DNA from: Tieghemiomyces parasiticus
Taxonomy: Eukaryota > Kickxellomycota > Dimargaritomycetes > Dimargaritales > Dimargaritaceae
Length of the DNA: 12,404 nucleotides
Assembly: GCA_027575765.1 (NCBI GenBank)
Contig: JANBPT010001211.1
Span: 1-12,404, forward strand
Direction: 5' to 3'
The notes under the pieces were generated by a model that was not told the origin of the DNA, did not search any database, and worked only from the letters and a program-made list of their open reading frames with translations. The position numbers were made by a program, and so were the translations under genes. This document shows positions 1 through 8,200 of this stretch, in pieces. The first letter of the stretch is position 1. Each line of letters begins with the position of its first letter.

Positions 1-80
1 TTTGTGGTTCTGAAATAGTAGACTTGGACTTTACCCTGGGATGATCTAATGTGGTGGTTCCCAATCACCACACCATGGCT
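1..80 (+). repeat. Dispersed repeat A, copy 1 (cut by window edge)
   Basis: The stretch from about 6 to 78 is nearly identical to 1760-1838 on the same strand and to the reverse complement of about 3663-3732. It enters from beyond the left edge, so its full length is unknown. Read in the frame of GAA ATA GTA GAC, all three copies give a similar peptide, and this copy has a TGA stop at 42-44. The frame runs on into the next sequence to about 205 with one further stop. A relic of a transposable-element gene is the simplest reading, but I do not recognise the family and the opposite strand is also fairly open. Confidence 0.75.
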
Positions 81-129
81 TGGCAGATGCATTTGGCTTT
101 CCCTGATGGGTTTGCCAACACATACATGT

Positions 130-205
130 CCTGGTAGATCATTCTAATCAAGATCCATCCATCAGGCATCTTCAGGAGGCCAAACAGAGTGAGGGCTCCA
201 CATGT
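130..205. repeat. Dispersed repeat D, copy 1
   Basis: The core TCTTCAGGAGG..CAAA...GGGCTCCACA recurs at 1125-1200 in the same orientation with scattered substitutions and small indels. It lies 50 bp after repeat A copy 1. The pair could be parts of one larger element, but repeat A copy 2 is not next to repeat D copy 2, so this is uncertain. Confidence 0.5.
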
Positions 206-277
206 AATGTAAGGGTATCAACAGTTAAATAAGCAAGTCAAGAAAAGTAAAGGCAAAAGTGCAATCCAAGAATTCAT

Positions 278-441
278 CCCCCTTTCCTAGTTCTGGGCAA
301 TGGCAACCTGGAGTTTTATGTCTCTAATGTCACCAAGTTAAAATAAACTTGGTAACCAATAAACTATAGGCTTGTGATAGTATGATGTAGAAACAAGGAA
401 GGTTAAGGGTTAAGGCAGCGCAAAGTGCTGCAACCATAACA
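278..441. repeat. Dispersed repeat B, copy 1
   Basis: This stretch aligns along its whole length with 4306-4472 in the same orientation. Shared landmarks in order are CCTTCCTAGTTCT (one base different here), ATGTCTCTAA.GTCACCAA, AATAAACTATA, and GTGCTGC.ACCAT. The copies differ by many transitions and a few indels, so they are old. One of the few CpGs of this half (about 418) corresponds to TG in the other copy. No terminal repeats or target-site duplication could be recognised. Confidence 0.7.
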
Positions 442-564
442 CACAGATGTTGTTGACTAGTGCCCACAACTTAATCACCTCCAGATATTATTAGCTCAGC
501 CTTTATCACTAATGGATAAAGGGTGGAAGAGGCTTTGTCATTGACAGTTGTTACTTTGTTTGCA

Positions 565-1199
565 TCATACACAATTAGTAATTAAGGTGAAAAGCATATC
601 CGCCAAATAAACTTCAGACTCTTTTTCTGACCTTTTAATTAGTGCCATCTGCACTTGACCTACTATTGATTTTTGCACCAACTGTGCTGTCCCCCTAACT
701 GACCAAAAGGGCTGGCCAATTGCCACCCCTCTGATAATAATATCTGACCTCATAGAGCGTGCTACCATATCACAGAATGTGAAGTGTGGGTTTTAATAGT
801 AGATTTAATAAATGATAATACCCTGAGGCAGGGTTGGGAAAACACTCCCCAAGCTCCAAAGTGCTGGAGCTTGGGCTATAAATAATGATTCTGAATCTCC
901 AAAGGGTTGTGGCCCTGCTGGCTACTCCATAGTTTGCCGCTTCACCTATTGGCCCTCCAGGATATGAAACATAATAAATCAAAAAGTTATAGAACAATAG
1001 GTTGTCTAGGTCATGGGACATTTAGACCATCAGCTGGTGGGAAATCTGCCGGTGGTGCATAATTGAATTGTTTAAATTCCGAAGGCCTCAGTCTTTTATC
1101 CTGGCCCTTGTAGTCAACTCCATTTGGTATCATTGACATTATGTAATAGAGTCGACCCTCAGGAATCTTCAGGAGGTCAAATACATATCTGGGCTCCAC
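565..1199 (-). pseudogene. Possible decayed coding relic, minus strand
   Basis: Three successive stop-free stretches on the minus strand (1199-1011, 1021-770 and 768-565) lie end to end in different frames, as expected for a gene broken by frameshifts and stops. Their amino-acid make-up looks protein-like, for example FDLLKIPEG near 1180-1155 and ATTLWRFRI near 920-895. The first piece overlaps repeat D, so a mobile-element origin is plausible. I do not recognise a family. AT-rich DNA of this kind can give open frames of 60-80 codons by chance, so the call is weak. Confidence 0.3.
848..875. repeat. Perfect 11-bp hairpin with 6-nt loop
   Basis: CCCAAGCTCCA (848-858) and TGGAGCTTGGG (865-875) are exact reverse complements around a loop AAGTGC. 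No T-run follows on either side, so it is not a pol III terminator. It lies inside the decayed minus-strand reading frame. It may be a small inverted repeat left by a mobile element. Confidence 0.7.
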
Positions 1200-1200
1200 A
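1125..1200. repeat. Dispersed repeat D, copy 2
   Basis: Second copy of the repeat at 130-205, sharing ATCTTCAGGAGG.CAAA and GGGCTCCACA. It ends about 9 bp before the tRNA-Leu gene. Elements that insert just upstream of pol III genes are common in fungi and slime moulds, but the adjacency here could be chance. Confidence 0.5.
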
Positions 1201-1209
1201 AGAAATATG

Positions 1210-1293
1210 GGTCAGATGGCCGAGCGGTCTAAGGCGCTACGTTCAGGTCGTAGTCTACTCTTGTAGGCGTGGGTTCGAATCCCACTCTGACCA
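1210..1293 (+). tRNA. tRNA-Leu (anticodon CAG)
   Basis: An 84-nt class II tRNA gene that decodes CUG. The acceptor stem GGTCAGA (1210-1216) pairs perfectly with TCTGACC (1286-1292), with discriminator A at 1293. The D arm is GCC/GGC, and the anticodon stem CTACG/CGTAG (1237-1241/1249-1253) encloses TTCAGGT with anticodon CAG at 1244-1246. A long variable arm, CTAC/GTAG, is the leucine/serine hallmark. The T arm GTGGG-TTCGAAT-CCCAC also forms the B box. There is no intron and no encoded CCA. A T-run follows. The gene keeps its CpGs inside a CpG-free neighbourhood, which suggests it is functional. Confidence 0.97.
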
Positions 1294-1298
1294 TATTA

Positions 1299-1302
1299 TT
1301 TT
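1299..1302 (+). terminator. RNA polymerase III terminator of tRNA-Leu
   Basis: A TTTT run begins six bases past the tRNA-Leu discriminator base. Four Ts is a minimal pol III stop in fungi. Confidence 0.7.
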
Positions 1303-1710
1303 GCACATGTCAGGGCTTGTATCATTGCAAAGGTTCTGGACTCTTTTATACAAAGTTAAGCACTATATATGAAATGATGAGTAGATCTTTGAAGTATTAT
1401 TTATCATTTAATTTTTTTCACATTTGCATCACCAGCTACAACAGAAGTCAATTCCCTTTATCAATATTTCATATTGTATTGTAATTATATGGCCAATCTC
1501 ACTAAGTGATATCACCTTGGCTCTACCTTGTTCTCTATTCTCTACACTGACATACATAATTATAAGGCCCCTCTTGCCACATATAAGGAACTGAAGTCAA
1601 TATTCCTAAAGAACAAAGCATCTACTAAGTATATTACTTCCAATTTAGAATTGTGCCTACCACTGAGGGATATATACACAATTTCATTGTAGGTTGATGG
1701 TTAGGGTATG

Positions 1711-1840
1711 CTGATATTAGGCCCAAGTCTAATACCATAACCAAAGGGCTATTCTACTATCACAGAATTTATGGTTCTGAAGTAGTAGACTTGGACTTTA
1801 CCTTAGGATAATCTAATGTGGTGGCTCCCAATCACCACAG
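1711..1840 (+). repeat. Dispersed repeat A, copy 2
   Basis: About 130 bp that match the reverse complement of 3661-3790 almost base for base, and whose second half matches 6-78. In the shared reading frame this copy has TAA at 1809-1811, where copy 1 has TGA and copy 3 has CAA. The sequence before 1711 shows no clear match to the other copies. Confidence 0.8.
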
Positions 1841-1936
1841 ACACAAAACCATTAGGTGTAGTTAGGGGGGCCAGGTTCTGTTACTTCCTTCATGATGAGG
1901 AGCCTGGGTTCTAGCCAAATCAACTTCCAATATTGC

Positions 1937-2032
1937 AGGCCATGGTCTTCTCTGTTGGACTCACATAGTCAAGTGTAATGGGAATCCACTGTTTGTGGTT
2001 ATGGAAGACTATAGTCCTGAAGACCATGGCCT
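1937..2032. repeat. Inverted repeat, 14-bp perfect arms
   Basis: AGGCCATGGTCTTC (1937-1950) is exactly reverse-complementary to GAAGACCATGGCCT (2019-2032) across a 68-bp spacer. A second, shorter inverted pair, TAGTCAAG/CTTGACTA, is offset within the same interval. It could be the remnant of a miniature inverted-repeat element. No flanking target duplication was recognised. Confidence 0.6.
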
Positions 2033-2615
2033 TGACTAGGAGGTCTCCAGGCTGGTCCATCAGTTACAGAGTTACTACCCTTTAACAACTCACACTTTGT
2101 CACTGCTACACCCCTTACTAATATTCTACACACCTAGGCTATGCTCCACCAAGTTACAAACAGGCTGAGGTATAGTATACCAAAGTGCAGGAAAATAAGT
2201 CAGCCCAGGCTCAATAAACACAATACTGACAAAACCTCCCTTACTGCCAGCTGCAGACATGCAGGAGGCCACATCATGACTGTAAACAACAACAGGGGAC
2301 CTTGCAAGTAATAGCATCTCCACACTAGAGGTATATTGGCTCCTTATCATTAACCATTGACCTGACTAGATGACTCATAGTTATTCAGAAAGTCACCACA
2401 ACTCAACCAATCAACCCAAGACCACATTGGAATAGAACACACCATCTGGTTATATAAGCCAACATCAACAGCCAGCTCTATCTAATGTGTTGCATCTAAG
2501 GCAGGAATACTGAATATGATAAAAGGTTAAAAACTGGAAGGGGGGTTCTACCCAGGAGAAAATAAGTATGGTGATGCATCCATATAGGGAGAAAAGGATA
2601 GAGAAAGCAAAGTGG

Positions 2616-2942
2616 TCAAAGATGGGTGCCCCCTCTATACCCATGTGGGGGGGATGTCAATCCTTGGAGTGTTATTGAGTTGTTGGGAGGCACTATGGGT
2701 GCAGAGGTGACAGGGTTCAACCTGCTGCACAACATTAGCTTGGAGGGTCCTAACCAACCACAGATATCTCCCAGACTGCTTAATATGAACTTCATAATAT
2801 CTTGGTAAATTTTCCCTTTTTGGATTTTTTTTGGTGGCAATCTGCTTTCCTCAAAATCAGATGATAGGGCCAGGTTAAGAATATCAGTGGCAGCATGCTT
2901 AAACAAGTGTTGTATAACGAGTAAATAAGGCAGGCAGCCCAT
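2616..2942 (-). pseudogene. Minus-strand open frame of 108 codons, unrecognised
   Basis: The longest open frame in the AT-rich half. It is mixed hydrophobic/charged and protein-like in its first 60 residues, with the charged run RLPPKKIQKGK in the middle. It has no recognisable domain, no promoter or splice context, and lies in CpG-free DNA like the repeats around it. The stop-free plus-strand stretch at 2626-2808 overlaps it, so neither strand is clearly coding. It is most likely a fragment of an old element or chance. Confidence 0.2.
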
Positions 2943-2955
2943 TGGCTACTAGAAT

Positions 2956-2960
2956 AAAAA
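2956..2960 (-). terminator. RNA polymerase III terminator of tRNA-Arg
   Basis: Five As on the plus strand, hence TTTTT on the transcribed minus-strand sense, two bases past the tRNA-Arg 3' end. Confidence 0.75.
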
Positions 2961-2962
2961 TA

Positions 2963-3035
2963 TGACCCAGCTCGGGGTCGAACCGAGGACTTTTCCCTCC
3001 GGAGGGGAACGCTCTTTCCACTGAGCTACAGGGCC
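2963..3035 (-). tRNA. tRNA-Arg (anticodon CCG)
   Basis: A 73-nt tRNA gene on the minus strand that decodes CGG. The D stem is GCTC/GAGC, the anticodon stem TTCCC/GGGAA encloses CTCCGGA with anticodon CCG, and the T arm CTCGG-TTCGACC-CCGAG is perfect. The acceptor stem GGCCCTG/CTGGGTC pairs except for one T-T mismatch (pair 6-67) and one G-T pair. The mismatch may be tolerated or may mark early decay. There is no intron. A TTTTT run follows. Confidence 0.93.
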
Positions 3036-3094
3036 TTGTGGATGTGTGGTACCGACACCCGGTTTGGCTCTTGAAGGAATCAGATGAGCATGTC

Positions 3095-3468
3095 AACATT
3101 GGGAAAGCAAAAACATTAGCCAAGCCCTCTGTGGGGAAGGCTAGGAGTAAGTTTTAAGGTTACGCGCCTTATGCAGGGGGATGCAGATACTTTCCCCACT
3201 CACCAGTATAAAAGCAAGCTTGCGCAGTTAGGCAAGGGCTTTCCAGCTATTTTTTTCCATTCTATTTTTTGATTCCTTCTAGTAAAAGCTTTTATTCATT
3301 ATTTTGTGTCAAAAAACAAATCTCAGAACAATCCCATACTATTTAATTTTTTCCACTAACATAAACAACCCACCACCTTGCTGTTAGGTCCAGACCATCA
3401 TTGCATACAGCCTAACCAAAGGACTCCGTCCAGAGCCCAGCATCACAGATGCTGTGAAGTCAAGCATG
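3095..3468. repeat. Dispersed repeat C, copy 1
   Basis: About 370 bp that align with 3866-4240 in the same orientation. Shared blocks include GTAAGTTTTAAGGTTAC, ATGCAGGGGGAT, CCATACTATTT, and CCAGACCAT. Where this copy keeps CpG (TTACGCGCC near 3161, TTGCGCAG near 3221) the other copy has CA or TG. Insertions of tens of bases separate the blocks. The element type is not identified. Confidence 0.7.
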
Positions 3469-3660
3469 GCTTCTTGCTTTGAGGAGCTGTAATAGGCCGC
3501 ACCTTTACAATTGTTAAAAGAAAAGAAAGAAAAGAGACTGGGAAACCTCTGGGAGAGGCCTGGAAGAGACAGGGGACCAGCCAGGTCCTCCACCAATTAG
3601 CACAGATCATTTATTATAGTCATAGTATGTACATTGGGCCCAAGTATTCAACACAGGGTC

Positions 3661-3790
3661 TGTGAGGTGATTGGGAACCACCACATTAGATTGTCCCAGG
3701 GTAAAGTCCAAGTCTACTATTTCAGAACCATAAATTCTGTGATAGTAGAATAGCCTTTTGGTTATGGTATTAGACTTGGGCCTAATATCA
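3661..3790 (-). repeat. Dispersed repeat A, copy 3 (inverted)
   Basis: Reverse-complement copy of 1711-1840. Its reading frame is open on the minus strand from 3825 to 3607 (72 codons, including RPKSNTITKRLFYYHRIYG), so this copy is the best-preserved coding version. The codon that is a stop in the other two copies is CAA here (plus-strand TTG at 3691-3693). The encoded peptide resembles no family I can name. Confidence 0.8.
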
Positions 3791-3865
3791 ACACAGCCCT
3801 CATCACAGCTTAGTGGTGCCAACACTGGCTTTGCCTCTTAAAGGGAACTAGAGGGCATCCAATAC

Positions 3866-4240
3866 CCCAAACGTGCAAACAAGGGCCAAACCCCTATAGG
3901 GGGAAAGGCCATTGTAAGTTTTAAGGTTACATGCAAGATGCAGGGGGATATAGATCCTTTCTTTGCACACAAGTATTAGAAGTAAGTTTGTGCAGGTAAG
4001 CAAGAGCTCACTGGTTAGTTTTTGGGGTTCATTTTTTATTATCTTAGTATATTTTCCTTTATTTATTTCTACTAGTTGGGATGCCATTGTGGTCCCATAC
4101 TATTTGCCTTAACAGACCAAGTAAATAAGACTACCCTTGCCTGTTTGCCATTGCACCCAGACCATTGTTGTGTATGGTCCAATCAAAGTACCTTCTCCCA
4201 TGGCCTGGCACCACACTGGTGGATATTATGTAGGTGTTGA
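3866..4240. repeat. Dispersed repeat C, copy 2
   Basis: Second copy of the 3095-3468 repeat, separated from it by repeat A copy 3. CpG sites of the other copy are TG or CA here. At 4165-4167 this copy has TTG where copy 1 has TCA (3398-3400); both are one transition from TCG. Confidence 0.7.
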
Positions 4241-4305
4241 AATGGTTTATCAAAAATGGTTAGCCAGTAGCAAGGAAACCACTGTAAAATGAGTATCCTA
4301 GAGTT

Positions 4306-4472
4306 TTCCCCCTTCCTAGTTCTAGGTGACAGTGACCTGGGGCTATATGTCTCTAAGGTCACCAAAGTTAAAGTAAACTCCAATAGAAAATAAACTATAA
4401 ACTATGAGAACATGATGCTAATCAGGGAAAGTTAAAGGTAAAGTCAGTGCAGAGTGCTGCCACCATCACAAT
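4306..4472. repeat. Dispersed repeat B, copy 2
   Basis: Second copy of the 278-441 repeat, in the same orientation. It starts about 65 bp after repeat C copy 2. The order A(inverted)-C-B at 3661-4472 differs from A-D-B at 1-441, so the block is a mosaic rather than one duplicated segment. Confidence 0.7.
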
Positions 4473-5101
4473 GTTTTACCTTGTTGATAAACAGAGTTGA
4501 GTTCAGATAATAAAGGGCTATAAAAGGGTATAGTTTCTCAGAAAAGTGGTGTTGTTTTATTACTAGGTGCAACAGGAACAATATATATATACTAGATAAT
4601 AGACTACTGTCAGATGGTGGATTCTACTACCAATGGGGTTGTTGTTATGTTACCACCATTGGCAGTAGCTATAGTGAGAGAGCTAAAAGAAAACCCTTCT
4701 GGTGGCCACTGGCATTAATAAAATATTGGAAATGGCTGAACTGGACTAAGGTACCCAGCTAATAGCTTATTAGTCCTGGCTTACAACAAAAATGTAATAG
4801 GATAAGGGTGTTGGAATGTCCTGGTTAGACTGCACTTTGGAAACATGACAATTGGAATACAATGTAAAAGCCAAATGCAGCTCCTGGAAGAGAAAACAGG
4901 CCTAGAATTTTCTCATGTTCAAATACTACTGGAGACACGCCCTTGTGCATGTAAGCTGGGTTGCTTATATAAAATATTGAGTTTAAAAAACAACATTGTC
5001 ATAGGTAAGTAGGCTATGTGATAATCAGAAGCTTGGATCCCTATAAAAGGGCAATACCTTAAAGTGGTGATCTTTAGTTGGCCCATCTCACAAAATATCG
5101 G
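4473..5101. other. AT-rich stretch before tRNA-Gln, no gene seen
   Basis: I see no gene and no clear match to the other repeats of the window. There is a short AT dinucleotide run near 4581-4591. CpG is absent until 4938. It ends at the tRNA-Gln gene. Confidence 0.6.
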
Positions 5102-5173
5102 GGTTGCATGGTGTAGAGGTTATCACTCGGGATTTTGATTCCCGCAACCCGAGTTCGAATCTCGGTGCGACCT
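5102..5173 (+). tRNA. tRNA-Gln (anticodon TTG)
   Basis: A 72-nt tRNA gene that decodes CAA. The acceptor stem GGTTGCA (5102-5108) pairs with TGCGACC (5166-5172), including one T-G pair. The D arm is GTG/CAC, and the anticodon stem CGGGA/TCCCG encloses TTTTGAT with anticodon TTG. The T arm is CCGAG-TTCGAAT-CTCGG. The discriminator is T at 5173. There is no intron. It sits exactly on the border between the CpG-depleted repeat block and the CpG-rich gene-bearing half. Confidence 0.96.
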
Positions 5174-5176
5174 ATA

Positions 5177-5184
5177 TTTTTTTT
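5177..5184 (+). terminator. RNA polymerase III terminator of tRNA-Gln
   Basis: An eight-T run begins four bases after the tRNA 3' end, a strong pol III stop. Confidence 0.85.
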
Positions 5185-5239
5185 CTTTCTTCGACATCGG
5201 ATTTGAGTTCGCTATCGCCACAGTATCAGTGTTCCACAC

Positions 5240-8200
5240 ATGTCCCCCAACTGGATACTTGCGTACCAGGCCACTGGCAGAAGCTTGCCTTCTTTTTCAT
5301 ACCACAGTAAAGGCGAATATCCTTATTGCGAAGCCACTAAGCCATTGGTTCTAGTGCGAATCGTTGCCGACCAGAAGCTTCGCTGGTGGGTGCTGTACCC
5401 TTATTCTTCAGCTTTCAAGGGGTCTTGGTCCGTCGTCCACGAATCGCCGGTACTCTCAGACGGAGTGGCTGACATTCTCAATAGCGAAGCCCCCTTTCTA
5501 TTCACAATGTCAAAGGAAGATTCTTCCTACCTGCCTTGGGTCGAAATGCATCGTGGCGTCTCGGATGCCATGAATCTCGGCGTAGCTGTCGGCTCGACGA
5601 ACGTTCCGATCTCCTGTCAAGGTATTGGTCCAACCATCCCAAGCAGCCAGGTAAGGGGCCAGCATGAGCCGCTGTGTATAGCCCGATGGGATGAGTCAAC
5701 CGGTGCTAATACACATTACTCAACGCCCAACACGATGACGAAGAAAGTTAATATCCTCGGTTGGTAGGTGTATAGTGAATGGCCCATCGGCCCGATAGCT
5801 TATTGTACATAGGTCTTGGTTCATCGTATACGTACGTCCTTTGCAACACTCTTGTTACAGACAACGCCCGAGCCGACCCCCGGCCTGTATCATTTATCCG
5901 AGTCGGACGAGAATAATCTAAATGCCAACGCTACTGCCAAGGTGCTCACCTGGAATATTCCTGGTGATTCCGGGGCACTTGAGGTTAGGCAAACGTACCA
6001 GGGTGAGCGCGGACTTTATGCGCGGCGGCCTTTAAAGCCAGGTAAGATTTCCTAGTGGTTAACGTATTAAGAACACTTACCCAGAGTAGTCAAGCTCTTT
6101 TAAACTAGCGCCACTTTTTCCCAATATTATTGGGTTGTGATTGACTGCATGGCCAGGCTTACCAGTAGATGCTGACCGCCTGAACTACGTTTCTGCTGCT
6201 GTATCGTTTAACCACGCCAGGCCACCTCTTACACGATGAGCCCATGAAGGCCCTGGTCCTCCAGGAAGATATTCTTGACCAACGTTGCAGTTTTTGCGGT
6301 GTAGACAACTGCAAACTACTACGGTGCTCCGCATGCAAAATAATCCACTACTGCCAAAAGGTATGTAATCTAGTATATTTAGATTAGCCCCCATTCACCC
6401 CCCTTCTTTTTCTAACCCACGGCCCATAGCCCGTGGTAACAAGCGATACCTGGATTTCGGTCAAACTGACGCGCTCTTCCCTCCAATTGATCATCACGGC
6501 TTACTGTCTGCAGAGTTGTCAGACCCAAGATTGGCCGAGTCACCGTGGCGAATGCGCCTTCTTAAAGGCAGGCGGCAAATCCGTACCTGTACCCACCCGG
6601 CTCCTCTGTCGCATTTTAACCGACAGGAAGCACATACCGCCATTGGTAAGATTTAGCTGGTAACTACTTTACTGGTGCTTACAGCGCCTTGATTCAACCG
6701 GCGTGGGACTCAAACTGCTGCGATGTCTGATTGCTCATATCTGGCCTCCATATTTTTACTGTTTTGAATGATTCACTTTGCCTTGCCTGGGAAAATGTAG
6801 CTCGACAGCCTGGAGCCGCTACATGACAGTAAGTGAGGGGAGGAACAGGATATTGACACCGAAAAAACCACACTTCCCTTCATGACTAGCACGGGTAACC
6901 TGCCTACGATTCGAGGCCTACGTGTGTCAAAGAGACTTTACATGGATCAATTTGTATTGGTAGCACGCCGTAGGCCCTTCGTGTCGGTGACAGCCGACCC
7001 ACGAATTGCTCACTCCGAGGGTAACTAACGGACCACGCCTGATTTCTCGCCCGCACCGACCATTCTACCGAAATAACCGCCCAGATCTGGCTCGGCAGCC
7101 CTCTGAGCTTGTGGAACAAGTGAAGGAACAACTCGGAGCGGCGATGCAGTATCTGGTCAGTGCTGATTCGAGCATAACCTTGGATCAGGTCGTCAAGTAT
7201 TATTTCAAAGTAAGCCGGCATTTCCCGACCCCTAAACTTTACAACCAAGCTCGCCAACCGGGTGTGGTTGTGGCGGGTTACCAAGATAACAATGTTACGT
7301 AACTGAAGAACACCCAATCTGACCCGTTTTCGCTCCACCGACCACGCCACCTCCCTATACTATCTGCCGGCGGCCACATGCGCGCCCTATTTTGTGCACC
7401 TGGTGTAGATCACCACCAACGGGTTCGGCTGGACTGACTACGACCTTATCGCCTTCGGCACCGCATTTTTACCGACTCTGGCCCTCCTCAACCACAGCTG
7501 CGAACCGAATTGTGCGGTGGTGTGCCACGGACGCCGGGCCACACTGCGAGCCCTTAAACCTATCAATGTGGGCGATGAGGTAAGGAACCCAGAACCTCCA
7601 CATTGGGGCGGTTTGACGCTAGGACGATCCAGTCACCACAGCTCGTCGCCGAAAGGGGCGGCGGAGAGGAGATGAGTGGATAATACCCCCTAACCGATGC
7701 CATCGGTCCTTTAACCTGGGCGTGTCGTTTGTTATACTGCATCCCGCTATGCGTCCCCCCCTTCCGCTCATAGTTGACCATCTGTTACGCAGTCCAGACC
7801 GAGCCGACACCTTGGCGACGGGAGTACCTGAAGGAAGTGTACCACTTCCATTGCCGCTGTCCGCTGTGTGCTGCTAGAGCTGTAAGTGGAAAAAAAAGCA
7901 ACACCCAGGAACCCCGGGCGATGTGACAAAAGGGCCACTTTGGCAAGCGTCGCAAGCTTACTTTCCGGACTGGCTGGGCTGTAACCTGACGGTGAGCCTG
8001 GCGATGCGAACCATGCAGCTGAATCAACGTATCAGCTCACTTAATCCTTCAGCACATCGCCTCTCCGTATTTTTATACCAAGTATGACATCCTCAAGACC
8101 TCGTTCCGCTGTCCAAACCACAACGATCTCGATGGACCGCTGCCGGTAGATATTAGACGTAAGAACCACCATAGTCCCTCCCCATACATAATCAGTACCG

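Larger units (their letters stand above)
1294..2962. other. Gene-free AT-rich stretch between tRNA-Leu and tRNA-Arg
   Basis: I see no intact gene here. The stretch holds repeat A copy 2 (1711-1840), a 14-bp inverted repeat (1937-2032) and one minus-strand open frame (2616-2942). I found no CG dinucleotide from 1294 to 2917, while TG and CA are common. This is the pattern left by long-term deamination of methylated CpG. Confidence 0.8.

Noticed and set aside
5651..5767. Extension of SMYD exon 1 to the TAG at 5765-5767
   Set aside because: CAG|GTAAGG at 5650/5651 joins in phase 0 to 5861. The donor at 5764 would be phase 2 and not match the next exon.
6904..7350. 148-codon minus-strand frame
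   Set aside because: Opposite to SMYD exon 6 and its flanking introns. No family similarity; a shadow of coding DNA.
7783..7797. Acceptor CAG at 7797 for exon 8
   Set aside because: It is phase-compatible but would delete LTICY with the conserved SET tyrosine. TAG at 7773 keeps it and has the better pyrimidine tract.
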